Assembly (NCBI RefSeq): GCF_036588685.1
Contig: NC_086378.1
Span: forward strand, 28,869,578-28,933,577
DNA from: Mytilus trossulus
Taxonomy: Eukaryota; Mollusca; Bivalvia; Mytilida; Mytilidae
Length of the DNA stretch: 64,000 nt
Direction of reading: 5' to 3'
Positions 45,598 through 55,436 of this stretch are shown one piece after another; within the stretch, counting starts at the first letter, position 1; every line of letters begins with the position of its first letter. The position numbers were made by a program, and so were the translations under genes. A model generated the notes under the pieces. It saw only the letters and a list, made by a program, of their open reading frames with translations, did not search any database and was not told the DNA's origin.

Positions 45598-48500
45598 TTA
45601 TAGTATGAAATTAATTAATGTGTTTATTTTCTCTTTGTCTAATGTATTATTTGATAAGTAACAGGGTACAGATTTCAGATGTGTTACCATGTATGATTTC
45701 CAAAGATTTAAAATATATGTAGAGGACATTTTTATCCCATCATATTTAATTTTGTTTCTTATTTTCCACAAGGACCATTTTGTCAAAATAAAAAATAGAT
45801 TTACAAGTAAATTTTGGTTCGAGTGACCACTGCTATTTCCCAAAAGCATAAACTGTTTTAAATTATCATCATCTAATTGAATATTCCATAATGTAAAAAT
45901 ATCTTTGATTTTACTAATGATTAATTTTGTTGTATTGCAATCAAAAAATAAATGTTGAAGATTTTCAGTATTATTTACAGTTTGGCAAATATGACATTTT
46001 CCGTTTGACAATTGCATTTTTTTAAGTCTACTTTCCGTATATATGATATTGTGAATGCATTTCCATTGAAATTCTTTCATTTTATTGGTGATTTTAACTT
46101 TTTTCAAATTGCCCCATACTATTTTCCAATTAATTTCGTGGCCATAAAATTCTTGCCATTTAAGTTGACATTTTGGATATATATTCTTATTAATCATGTC
46201 TCGAATATATTTTAGTTTTAATTCTTTTGGTTTGATTGTTTTCCCAAATCTGTCTAATATAACCATTTCATTAGAAAGTTTCAATTCTATGTTTGGTTTC
46301 TTATTAATTTCATTATCAATTTCTAACATTTGTAAGAAGTCAATTGGTATTGCACTTTTAATTCTTGAAAATTCCGATATGCAGTTTCTTTTATCTACAA
46401 GTTTTTCAAATATAGAACAACAACTGTTAAATTTGTTGGTTTCTACATTCCATATGTCTTTGATATATTTCATGTTACTATTTAGAAAGGAAGAAAAAAA
46501 CAATGGCTTATTTTGAAATGAAATTTTTGAATTACCAAATAGTCTCATATTAAGTACCTCGTTCTTAGTTTTGGGATTATCTCCAATTTTTAGAAAATTA
46601 GACCATGTAAAAATCATTTTCTGATAAAATAAAGGAATATTTTTAATATTTAGTCCTTTAATATTTGAACATTTACATAAAAAATACTGATCATTATACT
46701 TGTTGTCAAAGTGTCGAAGCCAATACTTGCCAATCGCATTCCAGCTTTCTAATGGTTCATGGAGAATGCGATAAAGAGACTTTATTAGTTTACTTCTAAT
46801 GAATAAGTCTATACTAATCATGCCCATTCCGCCCTTTGTTATATCAAGACAACAAACCTGTCTTTCTATTTGGTTAACTTTCCCATCCCATATAAAATTC
46901 CAAATAATATTGTTTATTTCTTTTGAATATTTTTCAAGAATTCCCCGCATTTCAATTTCATAACTACACATGGGCAATATGAAATTTTTTACAATTAAGG
47001 TTTTACCACTAAATGAAAGTTTCCTGCTTTTCCAAACGTGGACACAGTTTTTAATCTTTTCTATTATACTTTGCCATATAGCATCATTATCAATTTCATA
47101 TCCGTGATTTACTCCGAGGGTTTTTACACTACCTGTAATCCATTTAATTTTATTAAATTTTAGTTTTTTCCTTTTAAGAGATCCTATAAGTAAACCTTTG
47201 GTTTTATCAAAATTAATTTTAGATCCCGAAGCTTTTTCGTATAGCGTTAGGACATCAAAAGATTTTTCTACTGATTTCTCATTTTTGTTAAAAAGCTGAG
47301 TGTCATCAGCAAACATGCATAATTTAGTTTCTATATTTTTACCCCCCTCACCAGGTATTTGAATCCCTTCAATTTCCTTGTTACCTCGTATTGCACATGC
47401 CATTGGTTCTGCTTGCAAAATATATATAAGGGGTGCTATTGGACAGCCCTGTCTGGCTGAACGTGTTATCGAAAAATATTTTGAAACATGTCCATTTGTT
47501 TTTATACAAGTAATAGCATCATAGAGTAACATTTTAATCCATTGTCTAAATTTCCCCCCAAAATTAAACTTTTCTAATACAAAATCCACCCATTCCCATT
47601 CAACTCTATCAAAAGCTTTTTGTTGATCAAGAAATATTATTATTCCATCTTCATCTTCGTTGTCAATATAGTCTATTATATCTTGAATTAATCTGTTAGC
47701 ATCACTAATGTTTCTTCCTTTTACAAACCCTTTTTGATCTGAATGTATTATTTTCGGTAAGACTTTTTTCAGTCTCATTGCAAGAAGTTTTGCTATGATT
47801 TTATAATCGGTGTTAAGTAATGTAAGAGGTCTCCAATTTTTAATATTTTCCCTTTCACCACCCTTATGTAATAACGTAAGAACCCCTTTATGTTGTGATT
47901 TACTTAAGACATTTTTATCAAATATTTCTTGAAGGAGTGTGAAAAAATCATTTTTTATTATATCCCAATACAGTATGTAAAATTCAGATATAATGCCATC
48001 CTCACCTGGTGATTTGTTAGTCTTGAGATCTTTGAGCACTTTTTCTAATTCTTCCATATTTATATTACTATCAAGCATCTCCTTATCGTCCGAACTTACC
48101 TTATTTTCAATAAATTGACAAAGCTTTTCACCGCTATTTTTGTCCCACCCTTCAGCCGTAAAAAGTGTGGAATAGAAATTTACTTGTTCTTTTAATATCG
48201 AATCAATATCATATTTATACTCACCCGTTTTTGTTTTTATACGATTCCATAACTTGTTTTGGCCATTTTTCTTTTCTAAACTAAAAAAATATTTCGTTGA
48301 TTTTTCACCTTCTTCTGACCATTTAATTTTTGCCCTAATTTTCGCAGATTCTGTCAAATTTGTATAAATATCCTTAATTTCGCTTTCAATTTCGGTTATT
48401 CTAGAATTGGTGATACTTGTTTTTTCCTCTACTAATTTTAATGCTTCGAGTTGTTTTTCAAGTTTTTTAATGTGATTGTTATTATATACTCGATTTAGTG

Positions 48501-49461
48501 TTTTACTTACATCAATTGTTAGAAATTTTATTTTACTTTTGGTAATATCCCACCATTCTTGTATATCATTATATTTGTCTTTACTATTTTTCCATCCTTC
48601 CCAAAAGATTTTAAAAGCATTTGAAAACTGCTCAGATTTAATTGTATTTAAGTTCATAATCCACATACCCGGCCCTCTTTCTATATCATCTAACTTAATT
48701 TTTGATGTAACTATTTCGTGATCACTAAATGGGAAATGAGATATACGAGTGTTAAATATTTTACTATTCAAAGATTTGCTGCAGAAAATAAAATCTATAC
48801 GAGACTTAGAATTTCCTCTCTGAAATGTATAACGTTTTGTATCTGGAAATCGAGATCTCCATATATCATCTAATTCATATCTCAATAAAAGATTTTTTAA
48901 TTCAATTGTACCGACGTCATTATTTTGATGTGATGGCATTCTGTCTATTTTTTTGTCTAAAGTACAATTAAAGTCTCCTAATAATACGGTGTAGTGTTCA
49001 ACGCTATCGTCGTCATACACTTTATTTAAGTTGCGCAAATTTTCGTAAAAAGTCTTTCTATCGGAACCGTTGTTCGGTGTATATACATTAATAATATGAT
49101 ATACAGCATTATCTTTTTTTATGTCACACATTTGACATCTTCCGTTTTCATCGTGATTTGTAAAAGTTACATTTTCAGAAAAATTCTTTTGCAAAAGGAA
49201 TCCCACTCCCCTTGAATCAGAAGTTCCACAATTCCAAACTGATTCCCCTCCCCCAAATTTTTTCCAGTCATTACCCCAGTTATCAATATCAGATTTTGAA
49301 CAATGTGTTTCTTGAAGACAAATAATATCGAACTTTTTAAAAACTAACCAATTAAAAATCATATCTCGTTTTTTATTGTTTCGTAAACCATTTACGTTTA
49401 TAGAAGCAATTGACAAAGACATATTAAGATCGAATAGTTTTTTGTTTCTTTCTTTCGTCAT
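45598..49461 (-). CDS. LINE ORF2: endonuclease-reverse transcriptase (Tx1/L1 type)
   Basis: The 1287-residue frame has no break. Residues about 15-255 are an APE-type endonuclease: SINVNGLRNN, QETH (50-53), LLGDFNC, SRIDFIF and SDHEIV hold the metal-binding and catalytic residues. Residues about 495-770 are the reverse transcriptase, with YKIIAKLLAMRLK, DQKGFVKGR, FLDQQKAFDRVEWEW, ARQGCPIAPLIY and the catalytic FADD near 717-720. A C-terminal C-x2-C...H...C motif (CHICQTVNNTENLQHLFFDC) lies near residue 1195. The order of these blocks fits the Tx1 branch of the L1 superfamily. It lies 493 bases after ORF1. The intact frame suggests recent activity. The 3' end of the element was not fixed. Confidence 0.9.
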   Translation of the reverse strand: MTKERNKKLFDLNMSLSIASINVNGLRNNKKRDMIFNWLVFKKFDIICLQETHCSKSDIDNWGNDWKKFGGGESVWNCGTSDSRGVGFLLQKNFSENVTFTNHDENGRCQMCDIKKDNAVYHIINVYTPNNGSDRKTFYENLRNLNKVYDDDSVEHYTVLLGDFNCTLDKKIDRMPSHQNNDVGTIELKNLLLRYELDDIWRSRFPDTKRYTFQRGNSKSRIDFIFCSKSLNSKIFNTRISHFPFSDHEIVTSKIKLDDIERGPGMWIMNLNTIKSEQFSNAFKIFWEGWKNSKDKYNDIQEWWDITKSKIKFLTIDVSKTLNRVYNNNHIKKLEKQLEALKLVEEKTSITNSRITEIESEIKDIYTNLTESAKIRAKIKWSEEGEKSTKYFFSLEKKNGQNKLWNRIKTKTGEYKYDIDSILKEQVNFYSTLFTAEGWDKNSGEKLCQFIENKVSSDDKEMLDSNINMEELEKVLKDLKTNKSPGEDGIISEFYILYWDIIKNDFFTLLQEIFDKNVLSKSQHKGVLTLLHKGGERENIKNWRPLTLLNTDYKIIAKLLAMRLKKVLPKIIHSDQKGFVKGRNISDANRLIQDIIDYIDNEDEDGIIIFLDQQKAFDRVEWEWVDFVLEKFNFGGKFRQWIKMLLYDAITCIKTNGHVSKYFSITRSARQGCPIAPLIYILQAEPMACAIRGNKEIEGIQIPGEGGKNIETKLCMFADDTQLFNKNEKSVEKSFDVLTLYEKASGSKINFDKTKGLLIGSLKRKKLKFNKIKWITGSVKTLGVNHGYEIDNDAIWQSIIEKIKNCVHVWKSRKLSFSGKTLIVKNFILPMCSYEIEMRGILEKYSKEINNIIWNFIWDGKVNQIERQVCCLDITKGGMGMISIDLFIRSKLIKSLYRILHEPLESWNAIGKYWLRHFDNKYNDQYFLCKCSNIKGLNIKNIPLFYQKMIFTWSNFLKIGDNPKTKNEVLNMRLFGNSKISFQNKPLFFSSFLNSNMKYIKDIWNVETNKFNSCCSIFEKLVDKRNCISEFSRIKSAIPIDFLQMLEIDNEINKKPNIELKLSNEMVILDRFGKTIKPKELKLKYIRDMINKNIYPKCQLKWQEFYGHEINWKIVWGNLKKVKITNKMKEFQWKCIHNIIYTESRLKKMQLSNGKCHICQTVNNTENLQHLFFDCNTTKLIISKIKDIFTLWNIQLDDDNLKQFMLLGNSSGHSNQNLLVNLFFILTKWSLWKIRNKIKYDGIKMSSTYILNLWKSYMVTHLKSVPCYLSNNTLDKEKINTLINFIL

Positions 49462-49954
49462 TTAAATGTTTCATTTGAATGCTTTGAACCTGATTATATC
49501 TATTTGGAACAATAAACTTAACGGATCGTTTATGTGTATACCTTTGTGTGAACAAATCAGGTAAAACTTTAATCATAAAGCGTCGTTTAAAAACCGTATA
49601 AGGTGTAATAAACAGATACTCATTTATCTTCTCATCATATAACAATACTAAGCGTCGTTTAAAAACCGTAAAAGGTGTAATAAACAGATACTTATTCATC
49701 TTCTCAATATTTAACAATACAGTTTGGTATAGCTTAGCAATGTTTGCACTTTTTGCAATATATACATATAGGCATATAAACGAATTATTTTTAAATAACA
49801 TATACATACGAAAAATATGTTTTAAAAAGTGGACATAATATTTACAGTGATACATTTGTGTTTTTTGTTTGTTTTTGTTTGTTTTGTTTTTTTTAAATAT
49901 TTGTTTTTAACATTAAAATCAGATTAAGTAGTCTGAGTGTTTATTCACATGGGT
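49462..49954 (-). other. Spacer between LINE ORFs with internal duplication
   Basis: Two copies of a segment of about 55 bases (GCGTCGTTTAAAAACCGTA, then AGGTGTAATAAACAGATACT) lie at about 49582-49637 and 49652-49707. A 143-residue frame (49424-49855, minus) runs through the spacer and into the start of ORF2 in another frame; its only feature is the repeated YLFITP[FY]TVFKRR produced by the duplication. The spacer is long for a LINE and could carry translation or promoter signals for ORF2. Confidence 0.6.
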
Positions 49955-51430
49955 TTAATCATGATCTATTCCTGTCTCTTTTCTTGATACTTTGGATGTC
50001 CGGTCTGCAGATGTTGGAGTAGTTTTGTCACTTCTGTTGCGTTTTCGATCAATCGGAGTGTTTGATACGACGACGTTTGTGTTTGGGCTATTTAGAAACT
50101 CACACAGTTTACTGTTAATTCTTTGTGCGCCCTCTGTGCTGACGTGTACCCCACTACTGTCATTTTTATCAAACAATGTTCTGATTACAGCTCCGTGTTT
50201 ATAAAATTGATCATTTATATCAACAAATGCTACAGATTGTTCTCGAACACAAAGTTTTTTCATGAAACTATTTACGTTTTTGGTTGTTTCATTTATTTTC
50301 TGAAACTGAGCGCCGTTGCCTTTTCGCGGTATGATATTGCAAAGGCCTATCTGTGTCTCTGGAAAGCTAGACTTTACACGATTGACAGCGCTTGTTACAA
50401 GAAGGTTTATTTGATCAGAGTCACTTTTATTTCTACTTATGTCGTTTGTGCCTAGACAGATAACAACCTTTTCAATATCTTTGTTTTCAGTTTTTTGAAA
50501 AGCTAGATCAATGTTTTGTTCAATTTTGTCAAAGGATCCTCCAGATATTGAAGCGTTCACTACCGAATCGTCGATATGACCCAGCCTAATGCAATTAGAA
50601 GCTCCAAGGAGAACAGACACCGTCTCTCGTTCACAATTTGTGTTGTCTGATGCGATGGATTCCTTGTCGTCTTCGTCAGTGTGAATGTTTTTTGTATTGT
50701 CTTGTCTACCCTCTAATATTTCAGGACCATAACTGCCCAATTCCTTTTTTTCTGTTTCCTGTTTGTACTGTTCACAGTCTCGTCTGGCGTGACCATTGGC
50801 GTTACAGTAAGAGCAGAAGGCTTCACTTGTACAGGCGCTAGCTACGTGACCTATACCACAACAATTGTAACACCTCTTTTGATTCATGAGACTTGGTTTG
50901 TCCTTACATCTGTATGAAGGATGACCTGTGATATGACAATAAATACATGGAGTGCGATTGTTATCAGCAAAAAGTCTTACTTCAAAACGACCAAAAGATG
51001 TTCTATTAGGAAGCACTGTATCACATTCCAAAATATCAATATACCGAGACCCATTTTCGATGTTTGTGCCTTTGATAACGCCTCGTTTTAAAGAACCTGG
51101 AACCACCTTACCAAATCTAAGCATTTGAGCAACAATATATAAGTTGTCTAGTTCGTAAGGTGCGTCTTTTATCGTTACATGAGTAATTAAACTCTCTACT
51201 TCGTAAAATTTAACAGATCTGTCTCTTAGTGCGATGCCTTGAGCCGCTAGTCTGTCTTTACTTTCAGGGTTTTTTAGGGTTACTATGCAGTCTTTTTCAG
51301 TGATTTGAATTGATAATACATCCTCAATATCAATTTCCTTAGCAATTTCTGACAATACATCATCATGGGATATCCCTTTGAGTCCCTTGGTGAAAAAATG
51401 TATAGATAACTGTCTGTTTATCTTCGACAT
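49955..51430 (-). CDS. LINE ORF1: triple CCHC zinc knuckle plus SGNH-esterase-like domain
   Basis: The 491-residue frame has no break. Residues 1-150 may form an RNA-binding fold. Three C-x2-C-x4-H-x4-C knuckles follow at 162-175, 187-200 and 206-219. Residues about 271-447 look like an SGNH hydrolase: LLGASN with a candidate nucleophile Ser278, SGGS with Gly298, LGTND with Asn329, and SGVH with His429. The usual GDS is GAS, and the Asp of DxxH is Ser, so activity is uncertain. Esterase domains are established in ORF1 of CR1/L2-type LINEs; I am less sure they are usual in Tx1-type ones. The C-terminus is basic (KRNRSDK). It presumably coats the LINE RNA. Confidence 0.85.
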   Translation of the reverse strand: MSKINRQLSIHFFTKGLKGISHDDVLSEIAKEIDIEDVLSIQITEKDCIVTLKNPESKDRLAAQGIALRDRSVKFYEVESLITHVTIKDAPYELDNLYIVAQMLRFGKVVPGSLKRGVIKGTNIENGSRYIDILECDTVLPNRTSFGRFEVRLFADNNRTPCIYCHITGHPSYRCKDKPSLMNQKRCYNCCGIGHVASACTSEAFCSYCNANGHARRDCEQYKQETEKKELGSYGPEILEGRQDNTKNIHTDEDDKESIASDNTNCERETVSVLLGASNCIRLGHIDDSVVNASISGGSFDKIEQNIDLAFQKTENKDIEKVVICLGTNDISRNKSDSDQINLLVTSAVNRVKSSFPETQIGLCNIIPRKGNGAQFQKINETTKNVNSFMKKLCVREQSVAFVDINDQFYKHGAVIRTLFDKNDSSGVHVSTEGAQRINSKLCEFLNSPNTNVVVSNTPIDRKRNRSDKTTPTSADRTSKVSRKETGIDHD

Positions 51431-51689
51431 TTTTGTGAGTTCCGTTCAAGATGTCAACAAATGGACATGTATATATATCACAAATATCACAAATACTAGA
51501 TTGTTTTGAAATTAAGTTTGCGAAATTTACTCACATATCCATCATTTGGTATATACCATAAGAATATCTTGAAAATTGGCACCAGAAAGTTTAGATATAA
51601 GAAATTTAGAACACTTTTCCGATGAAACAAAAACTCACACATCCATTTTCAAGGGGACATAATCCTGGTATCCCATCCCATTGGGATTT

Positions 51690-51735
51690 GAGCGTCACTA
51701 ATGAGTCTTTTGTGGACAAAACGCGCGTCTGACGT
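51690..51735 (+). ncRNA. Hammerhead ribozyme copy with core changes
   Basis: GAGCGTCA, CTAATGA, stem II GTC...GGAC, AAAAC in place of GAAAC, then GCGCGTC and TGACGT. Two invariant positions are altered, so it is probably inactive. The family 3' flank (AATCCTGATATCTATGATGA) follows. Confidence 0.7.
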
Positions 51736-52049
51736 AATTACAAAATTCAATCCTGATATCTATGATGAGTTTATTGATATTTTAATCAGTTTCAATGGTA
51801 TTATATTTAGCATTTGGTTAAAAAAGTGTCTGTGTCCGACTGTGGTGGGTTAGTGTTCTTTTAATACACTGCATGCAAGAGAGAAAGGTTAGATTCAATT
51901 ATCATAACAAAACAAGAGACAGTATTTGGTAGAATACTACACATGACGTCATGATTTTTTGTCAATGAAATGCATTGATTTAATAAGCATTGGTTTAAAT
52001 GATTAATGAAGTAAACAGATCTATTTTATATACTGGCTTATTTCTTTCG

Positions 52050-52415
52050 GAAGTTTACTTGCGTATTGTTATGCGTTTACTTTTCTGCATTGGCTAGAGG
52101 TGCAGGCGGAGGGTTGATATCTCATAAACATAGTTAACCCCGCCGCATTTTTGCGCCTGTCCCAAGTCAGAAGCCTCTGGCCTTTGTTAGTCTTGTATTA
52201 TTTTAACTTTTTGTTTCTTGTGTACAATTTGGAGTTTAGTATGGCTTTCATTATCACTGAACTAGTATATATTTGTGTAGGGGCAAGGACGCATCCGGGT
52301 GCGAGAATTTCTCGTTGCATTGAAGCATTGTTAATGACCTTCTGTTGTTGTTTGCTCTATGGTCGGGTTGTTGTCTCTTTGGCACATTCCCCATATCCAT
52401 TCTCAATTTTATTGA
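52050..52415 (-). repeat. Dispersed repeat family B, inverted
   Basis: GTTATGCGTTTACTTTTCTG through CCCCGCCGCATTTTTGCGCC and GGGTTGTTGTCTCTTTGGCA to CATTCTCAATTTTATT follow the family in reverse, missing the distal third and part of the GGGGCCAGC segment. Confidence 0.8.
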
Positions 52416-52874
52416 TTAAAATCAGCCTTAAAAAGTCTAGAAATAAATTCCTTATATGAATGTCTAATCGGAGCTTGAAATTCAAAATAACATTTACATC
52501 AAAGAGCCTTTTTTTAAAGGCAATGCTTTATACATAAAAAGTAAACAGAAATGTTCACAAGTTTGTTTACTTGTTTTGGTTAACCTGGAGGTCATTATTC
52601 ACTACTCGTAGATTGGAAGATGGTCACCAGGATATTTCTTGAAATACAAGCTTTGCAAACTTTTATTTTTTGATAGAAGAGCTTCTGGTGGAAATAAAGT
52701 TAAATTGCAAGAAAATTATATAAAAAATATCAAAATGTTCTACCAGAAATGTATTATGTAAAACTGAAAAAGATTATGAGAAATTGAAGATTTGATGACA
52801 AAAAAATATCATATATGAAAAGTAATGAGGTGTTACAAATTATTAAAAAAAAAAGATGACAAGGAGAATACTCC
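52416..52874. other. No gene or repeat recognised
   Basis: AT-rich sequence only. Confidence 0.45.
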
Positions 52875-53310
52875 TACGCAAGCGTATTAGCGCCACAAAA
52901 CCTTTATTTCTTAAATATTTCTTCCGATGTTTGCAATATAACGCAAACATTTGTTATCTCATTTCTTATCTAAGATTCAAAGGTGACAGCAGTTTTTAAT
53001 GTAGGAGGCTGTGTATATTAAAATTTATTTCATTTGTACTCATTGCAAAGTAAAAAGCTTAAAAATTTAGAACATATCATTGACTAATAAAGAACAGAAT
53101 AATAGATATAAGAAAATGTGGTACAAGTGCTAAGAAAAAAACTCTCCATCTAAGTCACTATTCGTAAAAGTAAACCATCATAAGTCAAAGTACGGTCTTC
53201 AACATAGAGCATTGGTTCACACCGAACAGCAAACCATAAAGGCCACCAAAGGTTTGCAAACATAGAGAGATTTTTTTTTTAAAGTGCGTGGCGCTAATAC
53301 GCTTTCGTAC
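52875..53310. repeat. Inverted pair AAGCGTATTAGCGCCAC around a family A repeat
   Basis: TACGCAAGCGTATTAGCGCC at 52875 and its inverted partner at 53288-53310 (GTGGCGCTAATACGCTTTCG) differ at one or two positions. Family A occupies 53101-53265 between them. This may be the terminal repeats of a small transposon of about 440 bases. Confidence 0.55.
53101..53265 (+). repeat. Dispersed repeat family A
   Basis: AGAAAATGTGGTACAAGTGC, AAAGTACGGTCTTCAACA and GGTTCACACCGAACAGCA are in family order. Confidence 0.7.
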
Positions 53311-53934
53311 ACATCTGTAGGACTGTTGTGGTTTTTTTTTTATCAGCAATGAATAAAGGCCACAGTATTACTGTTCAATAGTCATAAATCTATTTAACTA
53401 AAACAAACTTGAAAACAAATTTAAGGCAAATTTGAAAACTATAAAAAGACATCAACTATAAAGGGTGAAACAACTGAACAACAGAAACACTGAACTACGA
53501 CAAAAACAGACTCAACATTCATAGAAATGGACTATTTGATGGCAACTGCCATATTACTAACTTGATACATGACACTTTAATACAAAATGGGTTTTATAGC
53601 TAGCTCCCGCTTATGTGGCAATAAAAGTTACACTTTTTAGCCTTTGTACAAGGTTTTTGTGTCACTTATTCAAACGTCCTTTGGTAACAATTGTAATTTG
53701 TCATGTGGTACGTTATGATATGTATTGTCTTGTGTCATTTAAATGATGTACAGCTGAACGACCCCACTTAAGATTTGAATTTGAAATATCATACAAATAA
53801 AGACTGATTTTAAAATGTTATAGACATTTTAATTCAGCTGTACAATTGAATGTACATGATCTTATGGGTTAACTTTCGAATTGGTTTGAGCTATAATCAA
53901 TGCAACTGATGATGATAAAACACTTTTTTTATTT

Positions 53935-53980
53935 GAGCGTCACTGATGAGTCTTTTGTAGACGAAATGCGCGTCTGGCGA
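53935..53980 (+). ncRNA. Hammerhead ribozyme upstream of the Penelope-like element
   Basis: GAGCGTCA, CTGATGA, stem II GTC-TTTTGTA-GAC, GAAA, TGCGCGTC and TGGCG are all present in order. The core is intact; the only change is C to T after GAAA, which turns a stem III C-G pair into a wobble. Stem I pairs CGUCA with UGGCG. It is in sense orientation, about 50-100 bases before the recognisable reverse-transcriptase sequence. Confidence 0.8.
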
Positions 53981-54029
53981 AAATACAAAATTGCAATCCT
54001 AGTATTTATGATGAGTTTATTGTAACATG

Positions 54030-55375
54030 TGTAATAGTTATCAGCAACCAAAGACGGGCTTCAAGGTTATTGTGAAACTGCCTATTCTAGAGGTGGCGTG
54101 AATCGGATGTGGATACTTAAAAATTCCAAAGATCTTTTAGAGTACATACAATCTAACTCTCTTTCATCTTGTAACAGTATTTAAACATTTGGCTTTTCTA
54201 CTCTATACACAAGTATTCCACATTCCAAACTAAAAGACAAATTGAAAGAGTTGGTATTACTTTGTTTCATAAAAAAGAATAGCCAACGTAGAAACAAGTA
54301 TCTTGTCTTAGGGAAGGATAAATCCTATTTTGTAAAGAATCACTCTAATTCAAACAAAAAATTCTCTGAAACCGATATTATCAAGATGCTTGATTTCTTG
54401 ACTGACAACATATTTGTTACGTTCGGAGGACGTGTTTTTCAACAGACTGTCGGCATCCCAATGGGAACAAACTGTGCCCCTGTACTTGCTGACTTGTTTC
54501 TTTATTATTATGAGGCTGACTTCATGCAGGAACTTCTTAGGAAGAAATATAAGAAGTTAGCAATATCCTTTAAACTCTACTTTCCGCTATAAAGATGACG
54601 TTCTTTCACTAAACAATTCAACATTTGGTGACTATGTGGAACGCATCAATCCCATCGAATTGGAGATACAGGATACTACAGATACAGTTAAGTCGGCTTC
54701 ATATCTTGACTTACATCTAAAAATTGACAATGAGGGTCGGTTGAAGACAAAACTTTACGACAAAAGAGATGATTTCAGCTTTCCAATTGTGAACTTTCCA
54801 TTTCTAAGTAGCAACATGCCAGCAGCACCTGCATACGCGGTATATGTCTCCCGATTGATACGATATTACCGTGCTTGCATTTCCTATCATGATTTTCTTG
54901 ATAGAGGGTTGTTGCTCACAAGGAAGCTATTAAACCAAGAGTTCCAAATGGTGAAGTTGAAATCATCCCTTCGTAAATTTTACGGACGCCATCACGAGTT
55001 GGTTGACCGTTATGGAATAACCGTTTTACAAATGATATCGGATATGTTCCTTACGTCGTAACTACAATCCCCTTCCCTTTCATAAATTTGACCTACCGAA
55101 TTAGACTGTTAACCGGATTTGTAATCGCATAAGCAACACGACGGGTGCCGCATGTGGAGCAGGATCTGCTTACCCTTCCGGAGCACCTGAGATCACCCCT
55201 AGTTTTTGGTGGGGTTTGTGTTGTTTATTCTTTAGTTTTCTATGTTGTGTCATGTGTACTATTGTTTTTCTGTTTGTCTTTTTCATTTTTAGCCATGGCG
55301 TTGTCAGTTTGTTTTAGATTTATGAGTTTGACTGTCCCTTTGGTATCTTTCGTCCCTCTTTTATCAAAGATACCA
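54030..55375 (+). pseudogene. Penelope-like element, best copy, frameshifted
   Basis: Around 54120-54240 the frame shows WILKNSKDLLEYIQSN and, after a stop, FSTLYTSIPHSKLKDKLKEL. Then 54242-54592 holds FGGRVFQQTVGIPMGTNCAP and LADLFLYYYEADFM, the Penelope reverse-transcriptase signature. A frame change near 54570-54590 precedes the catalytic block, which reads FRYKDDVLSL with Lys in the usual hydrophobic position. The frame 54636-55061 continues to the end (KFYGRHHELVDRY). No GIY-YIG endonuclease follows the stop. A conserved non-coding 3' flank of about 315 bases ends in TTTCGTCCCTCTTTT at about 55370. Not functional as it stands. Confidence 0.85.
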
Positions 55376-55390
55376 AGATTATAATTTAGT

Positions 55391-55436
55391 ACGCCAGACG
55401 CGCGTTTCGTCTATATAAGACTCATCAGTGACGCTC
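55391..55436 (-). ncRNA. Intact type I hammerhead ribozyme
   Basis: On the minus strand: stem I half GCGUCA, invariant CUGAUGA, stem II GUC-UUAUAUA-GAC, invariant GAAA, minimal stem III ACGCGCGU, cleavage triplet GUC (C opposite position 55397), then UGGCGU closing stem I as six pairs with two wobbles. All core positions match the hammerhead consensus. Stem III is only two or three pairs and palindromic, the type that is thought to work best as a dimer. It begins about 15 bases after the 3' end of the Penelope-like element, antisense to it. Such ribozymes are established in Penelope-like elements. Confidence 0.88.

Noticed and set aside
49424..49855. 143-residue minus frame between the LINE ORFs as a third ORF
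   Set aside because: It is kept open by a local duplication, has no recognisable domain, and overlaps the ORF2 start in another frame.
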